DNA from: CAYGVT01 sp964353355
GTDB taxonomy: Archaea > Thermoplasmatota > DTKX01 > GCA-020343715
DNA length: 9,873 bases
Assembly: GCA_964353355.1 (NCBI GenBank)
Contig: CAYGVT010000125.1
Span: 1-9,873, forward strand
Direction: 5' to 3'
Every line of letters starts with the position of its first letter. Positions within the stretch are counted from its first letter, which is position 1. Shown here one piece after another: positions 1-7,485 of this stretch. The notes under the pieces were generated by a model. The model had not been told where the DNA came from. It searched no databases and was given only the letters and a program-made list of their open reading frames with translations. Both the position numbers and the translations under genes were made by a program.

Positions 1-1
1 T

Positions 2-1048
2 GTCCGCTCCGATGGGAGCAACATGGTCTCCTTCAATGGCAGTTTCTACTTCGCCTCCAACGCCGGCAACATCTACCGTACGGCGGGCTTCTCCTCCTTC
101 GAGCAGGTGTACGACAGGTTCCAGTGCTGGTGCATGGCGACCTACGGGGGGCTGCTGTTCGCGGGGTGCAGCGACAACAACGGGGACGCGGACGGCGATG
201 CGAACATCTACTACACCGAGAACGGGGACGACTGGGCGCTTGCCTACGACAGCCCGGAGATGAAGTCGTGCTCGTTCGGCTACTTCTCCGTGGACGATTC
301 GCTCTACTTCACGGGCGGGAGCCACTGGAACGGGCCCCACGGCTCCGTCTACAGGCTCAGCTTCGAGGATGCGTCCGCGGCCGAGGTCGACATCGGGGTC
401 ACGGGACTGTCCTGCAACATGGCCGGGCCCCGAGCGAGGATCGGCGAGCCGGTGAACGTCCTGGCCACCGTCTCGCTCGTCGAGGGGGCGGGCGCGGTCG
501 TGGTCCTGGCGCTGTACGACGGTGCCCCATCCGCTGGCGCGCTGCCCTTCTGGGAGGGCCCCGTCCTCGATTGGACGGACGGCAGCGCCATCGTCGAGGC
601 GAGGTGGACGCCGGCGACCGCGGGCATCCACGAGATACATGCGAGGGTGCGAGTGGTGGGCGCGACCGACACCAACCATCTCAACGACGAGTTCTACACG
701 ACGCTCGAGGTGGCCGGTGGCCACGTGAGGACCATCCTGTCGGTGGATTCACCGGCGTCCGCGGCGGTGGGCTCTGTCCTGACCGTCGGGGTCCAGGTGT
801 CGTACCTCCCGGGGGAGGACCTCTACATCACCATCCAGCTCCTCGACCCGGCCAGGACGCCCTATCCGACGACCGTGCGCATGGAGCGCATGGACCGCTC
901 CGGACTGGCCTGGTGCTTCATCTCGGTGGACATCCCCGAGGCGGGCAGTCGGGGGACCTGGATGCTCCAGCTGAACCTCCTCGAGGCCCTGCCCGCCGAT
1001 GGGGGATGGAGCCTCGTGACGGTCGACCGGGAGGTGGTCGTGGCATGA
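2..1048 (+). CDS. Secreted beta-propeller protein with CARDB/Ig-like C-terminal domains, 5' partial
   Basis: The frame is already open at the left edge, before the first ATG at 23, so this is the C-terminal part (348 residues visible) of a larger protein. Roughly the first 120 residues are short beta-rich repeats with aromatic and Gly-rich turns and one Asp-box-like motif (YTENGDDW), as in BNR/sialidase-type propellers. An acidic stretch, DNNGDADGD, could bind calcium. The next ~110 residues (about 130-240) resemble a CARDB adhesion module: charged and hydrophobic strands ending in TDTNHLNDEFYTTLEV. The last ~105 residues form another beta-sandwich. No membrane anchor is visible, so the protein is probably exported and either soluble or held by a missing region. 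It overlaps the next gene by four bases (ATGA), implying coupled translation. A precise function cannot be assigned; cell-surface or extracellular binding is the likely role. Confidence 0.8.
   Translation, partial: VRSDGSNMVSFNGSFYFASNAGNIYRTAGFSSFEQVYDRFQCWCMATYGGLLFAGCSDNNGDADGDANIYYTENGDDWALAYDSPEMKSCSFGYFSVDDSLYFTGGSHWNGPHGSVYRLSFEDASAAEVDIGVTGLSCNMAGPRARIGEPVNVLATVSLVEGAGAVVVLALYDGAPSAGALPFWEGPVLDWTDGSAIVEARWTPATAGIHEIHARVRVVGATDTNHLNDEFYTTLEVAGGHVRTILSVDSPASAAVGSVLTVGVQVSYLPGEDLYITIQLLDPARTPYPTTVRMERMDRSGLAWCFISVDIPEAGSRGTWMLQLNLLEALPADGGWSLVTVDREVVVA
1030..1036 (+). promoter_or_regulatory. Ribosome-binding site GGAGGTG inside the upstream gene
   Basis: GGAGGTG matches the archaeal anti-Shine-Dalgarno end of 16S rRNA and lies 8 bases before the ATG at 1045. 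It decides the start of the regulator gene, although the same frame is open far upstream. Because it sits inside the last codons of the preceding gene, the two genes are translated from one message. Confidence 0.7.
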
Positions 1049-2133
1049 CCGCCCCCTCCCCGGGGCGGATGCCCCCGACCGCATCGATCCTCTCCGTGCC
1101 AGCCGTGCTGGCCCTGCTAGCCCTGCTCGCCCTGTCCTCACTGACCGCCACCGGGCTTGACGTCACGACCGATGCGCCCAGCTACGAGACGGGTGACATG
1201 GTGGCGATCTCCGTGACGGACGCCGAGGGGGCCGTGACGCTGCAGCTGACCTGGAACGGGACCACCCTCCTGGTCTACAACGCATCCGTGGAGAACGGCA
1301 CCACCAGCTTCAAGTTCAGGATCCCCAACGACGTGGTCGGGCACGTGACGGTCCACGCGACGACCTCGCTCTCCTCCGCCACCTGGGGCTTCGACGTCGC
1401 CAAGAACCAGACGCACAACGGGGGCGGCAACGGCGGGGGCCATGAGGACGACGGTGACGCCTGGGCGCCATCCTTGCCGGTGGTGACGGGTGCGGTGCTC
1501 GCGAGCGCCCTTGCCATCGTGGGGGCTGCGTGGGCGGTCGAATCGACAAGGTGGTACCTCCTTGGGTTGGCCGCTGCCATCGCGGGGACAGGTGCGGTCA
1601 CGAGGGATTCCCAGGAGGCGAAATGGCAGATCCTCGGGGCCATCCGGACCCAACCAGGCATCCACTACAGCCGCATCCGAAGGGACCTCAACCTCCCGAA
1701 CGGCGTCACGGCGTACAACCTGAGGCTGCTCCTGAAGGAGGGCCTCATCGTCTCCGTGAGGGACGGCAACAAGCGCCGGTTCTACCCCAGGGGCATGAGG
1801 GTCAAGCATCCGGCCGCCAGCCTGGAGAACATCCCCAAGGGGTTGCAGAACGACATCCTCAACCTCCTCGAGGAGCGTCCTGGCATGTCCCAGAAGGAGA
1901 TGTGCAAGGCCCTGGGGATGAGCCAGTCGCTCATCAGCTACCACCTCACCGCCCTCGAGGACGGGAGGTACGTCGAGGTGGTCCAGGGGAAGGTCAAGCG
2001 GTACATCATCGCCGGCGGGCCGGTCGCGTACACATGCCCCAAGTGCCACAACCAGTTCACGTCCGACCAGACGCCGAAGGCCTGCCCATCCTGCGGATGG
2101 GACCTGACGGCGGACAAGGCCGGGAGGGCCTAG
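1045..2133 (+). CDS. Membrane-tethered tandem winged-helix transcription regulator with zinc ribbon
   Basis: This 362-residue protein probably senses something outside the membrane and binds DNA inside. Residues 1-37 are a signal sequence or anchor with a long Leu/Ala core. Residues 38-119 form one beta-sandwich with several NxT/S sequons. A Gly/His/Asp linker (about 120-141) follows. Two hydrophobic segments lie at about 145-165 and 170-186. Two winged helices follow, at about 190-256 and 261-324; the second has a clear ArsR/MarR-like recognition region (MSQSLISYHLTALEDGRYV). A C4 zinc ribbon closes the protein (CxxC at 331/334 and 347/350). Comparable membrane-bound tandem winged-helix proteins are common in Thermoplasmatota and Methanosarcina-type archaea. 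The start is set by a strong ribosome-binding site and the ATGA overlap. Its position between two surface-protein genes suggests it controls them; that is inference. The domain calls are secure, the ligand unknown. Confidence 0.88.
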   Translation: MTAPSPGRMPPTASILSVPAVLALLALLALSSLTATGLDVTTDAPSYETGDMVAISVTDAEGAVTLQLTWNGTTLLVYNASVENGTTSFKFRIPNDVVGHVTVHATTSLSSATWGFDVAKNQTHNGGGNGGGHEDDGDAWAPSLPVVTGAVLASALAIVGAAWAVESTRWYLLGLAAAIAGTGAVTRDSQEAKWQILGAIRTQPGIHYSRIRRDLNLPNGVTAYNLRLLLKEGLIVSVRDGNKRRFYPRGMRVKHPAASLENIPKGLQNDILNLLEERPGMSQKEMCKALGMSQSLISYHLTALEDGRYVEVVQGKVKRYIIAGGPVAYTCPKCHNQFTSDQTPKACPSCGWDLTADKAGRA

Positions 2134-2140
2134 GGGGGTG
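2133..2140 (+). promoter_or_regulatory. G-rich ribosome-binding site before the large surface-protein gene
   Basis: GGGGGGTG begins with the last base of the preceding stop codon and lies 6 bases before the ATG at 2147. It resembles GGAGGTG with A replaced by G. A GTG at 2138 in the same frame is an alternative start, served by GGAGG at 2123-2127. The ATG is preferred for spacing. Confidence 0.45.
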
Positions 2141-2146
2141 CCAAGC

Positions 2147-5100
2147 ATGGAAGGCAATGGACGTGCTGGTCTGCTCGCCGCGCTCGTGTGCGCGATGATG
2201 GTCCTCGGCGGGCTCTCGCCAGTGGCTGTGACGTCCGCCGACGGCCCCTCCGACGACCGCGGCCCCATGGCGGGGACGGACGAGCTGATGAGGCTCGTGT
2301 GGACCGCCACGGGCGAATCGAATTCCGATTACCTTTGCAACGATGCTGGGAGCGCCGGGGATGTCAACGGCGATGGCTTCGATGACCTGCTCCTCTCGAC
2401 CGGGTTCGTGGACGAGGGTGGTAGCAAAGCAGGTAAGTCATACCTCTACTACGGCTCCGCCCAGGGGCTCGGGGATGAACCTGGATGGACCCGCCTCGGG
2501 AGCCATATCAACCAGGAGATGGGGGTATGGAACGGTGGGGCAGGTGACGTCGACGCTGATGGCTTTGATGACATCGTCATCGGGGGAGAGAGAGACGACA
2601 CCGTGTGGTTCTTCTATGGCTCAGACGCAGGTCCCGGTTCCGATCCTGACCGGGTGATGACGGGCGAGAACGCCAACGACAAGTATGGCAGGGTCTCCTG
2701 CGCTGGTGATATCAACGGGGATGGATATTCCGACATCATCATCGGCGCGTACGCATATCCATCAGGTGCGAACAGGGGGAAGGCCTATGCCTATCATGGG
2801 TCCGCCACGGGTCTCGGGAGCACCCCCAATTGGACGTACCAGGGGACCGTTGACGGGGGTGGGTTTGCCACGGATGTCAAATCCGCGGGTGACGTCAATA
2901 GGGACGGCTATTCGGACGTCCTTATAACGGCCAGTGCGGCCTTCTCTGGAAGGGGCGGGGCCTACATCTTCCTCGGATCCCCATCGGGACTGAGCGTGGC
3001 GCCTTCTTGGACCTTCAATGCCACGAGCGATGGTGATACGGAGGAGTGGTGTATGGGCCCCGGTGATGTCAATGGGGACGGGTACGATGACATCGTCCTC
3101 GGATGTCACAACAACGACGAGGTGGGCCACGATGCTGGCAAGTGCTACCTGTTCTACGGGTCCGAGAACGGACCTGGGGACGTATGGAATTGGAGCCTCA
3201 ATGGCGCAGGGAGCGAGGACGAGCTGGGGATGAAGATGAAGCCCACGGGTGACGTGGACAACGATGGCTATGCGGACGTCCTCCTCGGCGCGAACCAGTG
3301 GTGGCAGGGGGGCCCAGGCTATTGCTACCTCTTCCTCGGTTCCCCCACGGGACTTGCGGCGGTCCCCGATTGGAAGGGCGTTGGAGAGCACGACGGCGAC
3401 AAGTACGGTTATCCGGTCGGGGGTGCGGGGGACGTCGATGGGGACGGATACGACGAGGTGTTCTCGACCGCGTCCATGAACGACGAATCGGCCTACGACG
3501 CCGGGAAGGTGTACGTCTACGCGTACAACGTCACGGTGCCGCCCCCCCCGGCCTACCTCTCCATAAGGACGAAGGAGGTCTATTCGCCGGCAGAGGCGGT
3601 CGTGGTCGATGCCGAGTACACGGGGACCTCCGGGACGGAGGTCCTGTTCGAGGTGCTGAGCCCGGGGGGGCCCAACCTCCTCACCAGGCGGGTCGCCCTG
3701 GACGCGGGCACCGTCAGGACCGCCCAGCTCAGGTTCGTCCTCTCCCCCTCCGCCATACCCACCGAGTACACCGTCGAGGCGGAGGTGGTGGGGACCGGCG
3801 TGTCCAACAGCACGGCGTTCGTGGTCATGGACGTCAACGTGCTGGACATCGGTGCGAACGCGACTTACACGCAGGGGGACACGGTCGACGCGACGGTCCG
3901 CTACAACGGCCGACCGCGCGACGTCACCGTCACGCTCACGGGACCCGGGTCGGAGGTGCTCGTCGACAGGGTCGAGACCCTGCAGGGCGGGCCACTGGTC
4001 GCGGATGCGGGGACCGTGGGGCTCTGGCACCTGGACCGGTGCCTGGGGAATGCGGCCCCTGACGCCTCATCCAACCTGCACCACGGGACGATGCGGGGTG
4101 GCGAGTTCATGGCTGGCGTGTTCCGCTCCTCGGCCAGGCTCGACGGTGTCGACGACCACATCGACCTCGGCAGCTCGGCCGGGTACTGCCCGACGAGCCT
4201 CCTGAGCCTGGAGGCATGGGTCCGGTTCGACTCCGACCCCTTCGGCCTGGCAGGTGAGCGGAGGTACGTCATCGACCTGCCAGGGTCCTACGGCCTGTGG
4301 TACTCGGCCCAGGGCGAGGGAGCGTCCGACCCGGACCAGCTCTACTTCGACCTGTGGGACTGGCAGGGCGTGCCGACACAGGGCATCGCCTGGCAGATGG
4401 ACACGTGGTACCTCATCTCGGCGACCTACGACGGCTCCGTCGCGAGGATATACGTCGACGGCGCCCTGAACAACGAGAGGGCGCTTGCCAAGACCCTCCA
4501 CGCGAGCAGCGCCAACCTGACGATATCCACCGGACGGGCAGGGGAGGCCTTCCCGGGCCGCGTCGACGACGTGCGCCTGTCGAGCGTGGCGCGCACACCG
4601 GTGGAGATCGCAGCGGCGTACGACGGGTCCCGCTCCATCCTCCCGCTCGGCCTCGCCAGCGACGCGACGCCGGGGACGTACACGATCGCGGCCAAGGTCC
4701 TGGGGCTCGATGTCCAGGGGAGCACCTACTTCGATGTGGTCGCGGCCCCCGTCCCGGCCGTCCTGGGCGTCCTGGCAGGGTCCAGCTATCCGCTTGGCGG
4801 GGAGGCAGGCGTCGTCATCACCTACAACAGGCCCCCCGCCATCGTCCACCTGGACGTCCATGGCCCTGGCGACGTGCTGGTGCACGCCGCCACGCTCGCC
4901 GTGGACGCCGGCGCGCTGGTCCACTCGTTCAGGCTCCCGAGGTATCTCCTCCCGGGGACGTACAACGCGAGCGCCGTGGTGGAGGGGAGCATGCAACTCG
5001 CCTCCGACACGTTCGAGGTCCTCGGCCTCGAGCCGACCTCACCGAGCGGACTGTGCGCCACCGCCAGCAAGGATTCCGTGGCGCTCCGATGGCTCCCGCC

Positions 5101-6100
5101 GGAGTGGGACGGGGGGGTGCCCCTCCTCGGCTACAGGCTCCTCAGGGGCACCACGCCCGACAACCAGTCCGTGCTCGCGGAGGTGCCGGCGGGCACCCTC
5201 GCCTTCAATGACACGGCCATCGTGCACGGGACCACCTACCACTACCGGGTCGTCGCCCGCAACACCGTGGGGGATTCAAGCGCGAGCGGACCCGCGAGCG
5301 CGACCACGGTCGGGTTCCCCACGCCACCGAGGGGCCTGCGGGCGGTCGCGACCGGCACCATATCCCTCACATGGGACGGCCCCGCCTCCGACGGCGGCAT
5401 GCCCGTGGTGGGATACAGGGTCCACAGGGGCACGGAGCCAGGCAGCACGACGTTCCTGGCGGCCGTCGGCGGGGACGTCCTGTCGTTCGAGGACGGGATG
5501 GTCCTCAAGACGCACACCTACTACTACATCGTGACCGCCAGCACCGCGCTTTACGAGTCGGGTCCCTCGGACGTCGCCTCCGCGATGGTCGTCGGGGTCC
5601 CCGACCCTCCGAGGGACCTCACCGTCTCGGCGGACGCGACGTTCGTCGGTCTGAGCTGGAGCCCCCCGGCATCCGACGGGGGGATGCCGATCACGGGCTA
5701 CGCGGTCTTCCGCGGGACCGAGCCTGGCTCGTTCGCGCGCATGGCAGATGTCGGACCCGACGTGCTGTCCTACGAGGACATCATAGACCTGGACCACACG
5801 TACTACTACTGCATCAAGGCCGTGAACGAGAGGGGGGAGAGCGGGATGAGCGGGTCGGCGGCGGTGCTCCCGCCGCGTGCGCAGGAGGAACCGTTCCCCT
5901 GGTTGGTCGTCGCCCTCGTCATCGCGCTGGTCATACTCCTGTTCACCGTACTGGCGGTGACGATCGTGGCGCGGTCGCGCCGAAGGCGTGAGGGGGAGCC
6001 CTCGCAGATCGACCTGGTGCCGGTGATGGGGCCCGCGAGGGAGACCACGGAGGATGTGGTCCTCCTGGACAGGGAGGTCCCCCCACCGAAGGTCGGATAG
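2147..6100 (+). CDS. Giant type I surface protein: FG-GAP propeller, nested LamG, Ig-like and Fn3 domains
   Basis: This 1317-residue protein is probably an adhesin or surface receptor. A signal peptide covers about residues 1-30. Seven FG-GAP repeats, each with a calcium loop of GDVNGDGxxD type, begin near residues 71, 133, 187, 248, 306, 368 and 428. The 54-62 residue spacing fits one complete seven-bladed, integrin-alpha-like propeller. Ig/MG2-like beta-sandwiches follow at about 471-560, 563-864 and 868-958; the middle one is interrupted by a LamG-type jelly roll (about 621-831; GTVGLWHLD, LDGVDDHIDLG, IYVDGALN). Three Fn3 domains lie at about 961-1055, 1056-1149 and 1150-1243, then a membrane helix (about 1250-1274), an Arg stop-transfer (RSRRRREG) and a ~40-residue cytoplasmic tail. 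GTG 2138 would add three residues. It directly follows the regulator gene and probably shares its transcript. The propeller segment is less GC-rich than the rest. The binding partner cannot be read from sequence. Confidence 0.92.
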   Translation: MEGNGRAGLLAALVCAMMVLGGLSPVAVTSADGPSDDRGPMAGTDELMRLVWTATGESNSDYLCNDAGSAGDVNGDGFDDLLLSTGFVDEGGSKAGKSYLYYGSAQGLGDEPGWTRLGSHINQEMGVWNGGAGDVDADGFDDIVIGGERDDTVWFFYGSDAGPGSDPDRVMTGENANDKYGRVSCAGDINGDGYSDIIIGAYAYPSGANRGKAYAYHGSATGLGSTPNWTYQGTVDGGGFATDVKSAGDVNRDGYSDVLITASAAFSGRGGAYIFLGSPSGLSVAPSWTFNATSDGDTEEWCMGPGDVNGDGYDDIVLGCHNNDEVGHDAGKCYLFYGSENGPGDVWNWSLNGAGSEDELGMKMKPTGDVDNDGYADVLLGANQWWQGGPGYCYLFLGSPTGLAAVPDWKGVGEHDGDKYGYPVGGAGDVDGDGYDEVFSTASMNDESAYDAGKVYVYAYNVTVPPPPAYLSIRTKEVYSPAEAVVVDAEYTGTSGTEVLFEVLSPGGPNLLTRRVALDAGTVRTAQLRFVLSPSAIPTEYTVEAEVVGTGVSNSTAFVVMDVNVLDIGANATYTQGDTVDATVRYNGRPRDVTVTLTGPGSEVLVDRVETLQGGPLVADAGTVGLWHLDRCLGNAAPDASSNLHHGTMRGGEFMAGVFRSSARLDGVDDHIDLGSSAGYCPTSLLSLEAWVRFDSDPFGLAGERRYVIDLPGSYGLWYSAQGEGASDPDQLYFDLWDWQGVPTQGIAWQMDTWYLISATYDGSVARIYVDGALNNERALAKTLHASSANLTISTGRAGEAFPGRVDDVRLSSVARTPVEIAAAYDGSRSILPLGLASDATPGTYTIAAKVLGLDVQGSTYFDVVAAPVPAVLGVLAGSSYPLGGEAGVVITYNRPPAIVHLDVHGPGDVLVHAATLAVDAGALVHSFRLPRYLLPGTYNASAVVEGSMQLASDTFEVLGLEPTSPSGLCATASKDSVALRWLPPEWDGGVPLLGYRLLRGTTPDNQSVLAEVPAGTLAFNDTAIVHGTTYHYRVVARNTVGDSSASGPASATTVGFPTPPRGLRAVATGTISLTWDGPASDGGMPVVGYRVHRGTEPGSTTFLAAVGGDVLSFEDGMVLKTHTYYYIVTASTALYESGPSDVASAMVVGVPDPPRDLTVSADATFVGLSWSPPASDGGMPITGYAVFRGTEPGSFARMADVGPDVLSYEDIIDLDHTYYYCIKAVNERGESGMSGSAAVLPPRAQEEPFPWLVVALVIALVILLFTVLAVTIVARSRRRREGEPSQIDLVPVMGPARETTEDVVLLDREVPPPKVG
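2354..3532 (+). repeat. Seven FG-GAP repeats forming a beta-propeller within the surface protein
   Basis: The acidic loop recurs seven times, starting at bases 2357, 2543, 2705, 2888, 3062, 3248 and 3428, about 160-185 bases apart. The core is GD(V/I)(N/D)xDG(F/Y)xD followed by a hydrophobic strand (DIVIGG, DIIIGA, DVLLGA). Loop 4 has NRDG and loop 7 ends DEVFSTA, so the last blade is the most divergent. Between loops, segments such as YLYYGSAQGLG and YIFLGSPSGLS also repeat. In known integrin-type propellers these loops bind calcium; binding here is inferred from the conserved Asp/Asn positions. Confidence 0.88.
5029..5875 (+). repeat. Three tandem fibronectin type III domains
   Basis: Three units of about 280 bases repeat head to tail. 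Each has a Pro-rich start (PxxPxGL or PPRxL), a Trp strand (LRW, LTW, LSW), the block DGG(V/M)P..GY.(L/V).RGT.P and a Tyr strand (TYHYRV, TYYYIV, TYYYCI). Units 2 and 3 are the closest pair, sharing PASDGGMP and RGTEPGS. Such arrays usually act as spacers holding a binding head away from the membrane. Confidence 0.85.
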
Positions 6101-6231
6101 CGCGCTGCCACGGCGGCCACGCACCCGTTCGGACAGGCCAGGACGTCGCACGCCCTCGGGGGGTCCAGACATGCCGCGGCCAGGCCACCGGCCGGCCGGA
6201 CGGCCCCAGGCGCGCATGCGGGTGGCCCGCC

Positions 6232-7437
6232 TCACCGGCCCGTCGCGCCCTCCTCGTGCTCGTGGACGAGCTGGAGCAGCCCGACGGCCGCGGTCGTGAG
6301 GGCGAGCGCGAACGCGAAGATGGCCCAGGGGCCCACGGCATCCCACAGCACGCCCGCGATGACGCCCGCGGGCAGCGCCAGGAGGCCCACCACCATCTGG
6401 TAGGCCCCGAGCCCGCTCGCGCGGAAGTCCGCGGGGGCCAGCTCGCTCACGAACGCGCGCTGCACGGGCTCGAGCGCGCCCTTGTGCGCGCCGTAGAGCG
6501 CGAGCGCCACCATCACGGCGAGCAGGCCCTGGTCGAGGAGGAGCACCACCGCCACCGACATCCAGAGCAGCAGCGCGAGCGTCATCACCCGCTTGCGCCC
6601 CCACGAGTCGGCGAGATTGCCGAACGGGATGGACAGGACGGCCGCGACCGCGGTGAAAACCAAGTAGAGCACGGGGACGAAGGCGTCCCTGTAGCCCGCC
6701 TCCCCGGCGAAGATGAGCAGGAAGGAGTACGAGAACGCGGTGAGCGAGAACAGCGCCGAGAGCGACAGGAACAGGTAGTAGTCGCGCCCGAGGTCGTGGA
6801 GCCGCAGCCCCTTGTAGACCTTGACCTGCGCTGCGTGCCGCTCCTTTATGGCCACCAGCACCAGGAGCGCGGCCACCACCGACGGCACGGCCGCGATCAT
6901 GAAAAGCGTCCTGAAGGAGGCCTCCGTGAGGCCGAAGGCGGTCACGAAGGCGATGGCCAAGAGGATGCCCGCGACCGCCCCCAGGTTGTCGGCAGCGCGC
7001 AGCACGCCGAACCTCGCGCCGCGGTTGCCCTTGTCCGAGAGGTCCGCGACGATGGCGTCGCGCGGGGCCGACCGGATCTTCCCCGCGCGGTCGACGACCT
7101 TGAAGGGCAGGACGGCCTGCCAGCTCTGCGCGACAGCGTAGCCAAGGCGCGCGGCAGCGCCCATCAGGTAGCCGGGCCAGATGAAGACCTTGCGCCGCTT
7201 GATGCGGTCGGAGGCGTAGCCGGACGCGGCCGAGGACAGGGAGACGACGGCGTCGCCCAGGCCGTCGACGAGCCCGAGCACCTGCATGTTGGCGTTGAGC
7301 ACGTTGCGCAGGAACAGTGGCCACACGGGGAAGACCATGTCCGAGCCCATGTCGTGCAGGAAGGAGACGGCCGCGAAGGTGCGCACGGTGCGCTTGGCCT
7401 CGACCTCGTCGGGTCGACCTGCCCCCGTCACGGCCAT
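6232..7437 (-). CDS. Major facilitator superfamily (MFS) transporter
   Basis: This is a 401-residue integral membrane protein, the usual MFS length, with about 12 predicted helices. It probably moves a small solute or drug across the cytoplasmic membrane using an ion gradient; the substrate cannot be told. The MFS signature loop appears in both halves: GYASDRIKRRK near residue 72 (helices 2-3) and GNLADSWGRKR near residue 271 (helices 8-9). A segment DRAGKIRSAPRDAIVADL near residues 110-130 is typical of a prokaryotic MFS_1 subgroup. The frame is open 48 residues further upstream (to 7581), but that extension is Gly/Pro/Arg-rich and unlike a transporter. ATG 7437 has AGGTGG 5 bases before it and a TATA-like element further up, so it is the chosen start. 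The gene is convergent with the surface-protein gene and divergent from the WD40-like gene, so it is likely a separate transcription unit. Confidence 0.92.
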   Translation of the reverse strand: MAVTGAGRPDEVEAKRTVRTFAAVSFLHDMGSDMVFPVWPLFLRNVLNANMQVLGLVDGLGDAVVSLSSAASGYASDRIKRRKVFIWPGYLMGAAARLGYAVAQSWQAVLPFKVVDRAGKIRSAPRDAIVADLSDKGNRGARFGVLRAADNLGAVAGILLAIAFVTAFGLTEASFRTLFMIAAVPSVVAALLVLVAIKERHAAQVKVYKGLRLHDLGRDYYLFLSLSALFSLTAFSYSFLLIFAGEAGYRDAFVPVLYLVFTAVAAVLSIPFGNLADSWGRKRVMTLALLLWMSVAVVLLLDQGLLAVMVALALYGAHKGALEPVQRAFVSELAPADFRASGLGAYQMVVGLLALPAGVIAGVLWDAVGPWAIFAFALALTTAAVGLLQLVHEHEEGATGR

Positions 7438-7442
7438 GGGTG

Positions 7443-7448
7443 CCACCT
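7443..7448 (-). promoter_or_regulatory. Ribosome-binding site for the MFS gene
   Basis: Read on the minus strand this is AGGTGG, followed by five bases and then the ATG at 7437. It matches the anti-Shine-Dalgarno sequence and supports the shorter start over the open frame upstream. Confidence 0.55.
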
Positions 7449-7474
7449 GTCCCACCCGGTCTAGGCGGTCGGCG

Positions 7475-7485
7475 GATATCAAATT
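7475..7485 (-). promoter_or_regulatory. Possible TATA box for the MFS gene
   Basis: The minus strand reads AATTTGATATC, an AT-rich island in very GC-rich surroundings. Its centre is about 43 bases before the MFS start codon. Transcription starting some 26 bases downstream would begin near 7454 and leave a ~17-base leader just holding the AGGTGG site. The spacing fits archaeal promoters. The box is imperfect and no BRE purine stretch is obvious. Confidence 0.35.

Noticed and set aside
124..1044. Upstream extension of the regulator frame
   Set aside because: The frame is open, but the translation is Arg/Gly-rich and overlaps the real propeller/CARDB frame. The strong ribosome-binding site and signal sequence place the start at 1045.
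1138..2310. 390-residue open frame on the minus strand
   Set aside because: It lies opposite the winged-helix regulator, whose domains are clear; the translation has no recognisable features.
2354..3532. Regularly spaced repeats considered as a CRISPR-like or DNA-level array
   Set aside because: Spacing is about 160-185 bases, the repeats are degenerate at DNA level and conserved only as protein motif.
2762..4030. 422-residue open frame on the minus strand
   Set aside because: It is antisense to the FG-GAP repeats; its apparent repeats only mirror the coding repeats of the plus strand.
6101..6231. Possible bidirectional terminator between the convergent surface-protein and MFS genes
   Set aside because: There are GC palindromes (CCGGCCGG) but no T-run on either strand, so no terminator can be supported.
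6256..7464. 402-residue open frame on the plus strand opposite the MFS gene
   Set aside because: The translation is His/Glu/Arg-rich low complexity, while the minus strand has clear MFS motifs and helices.
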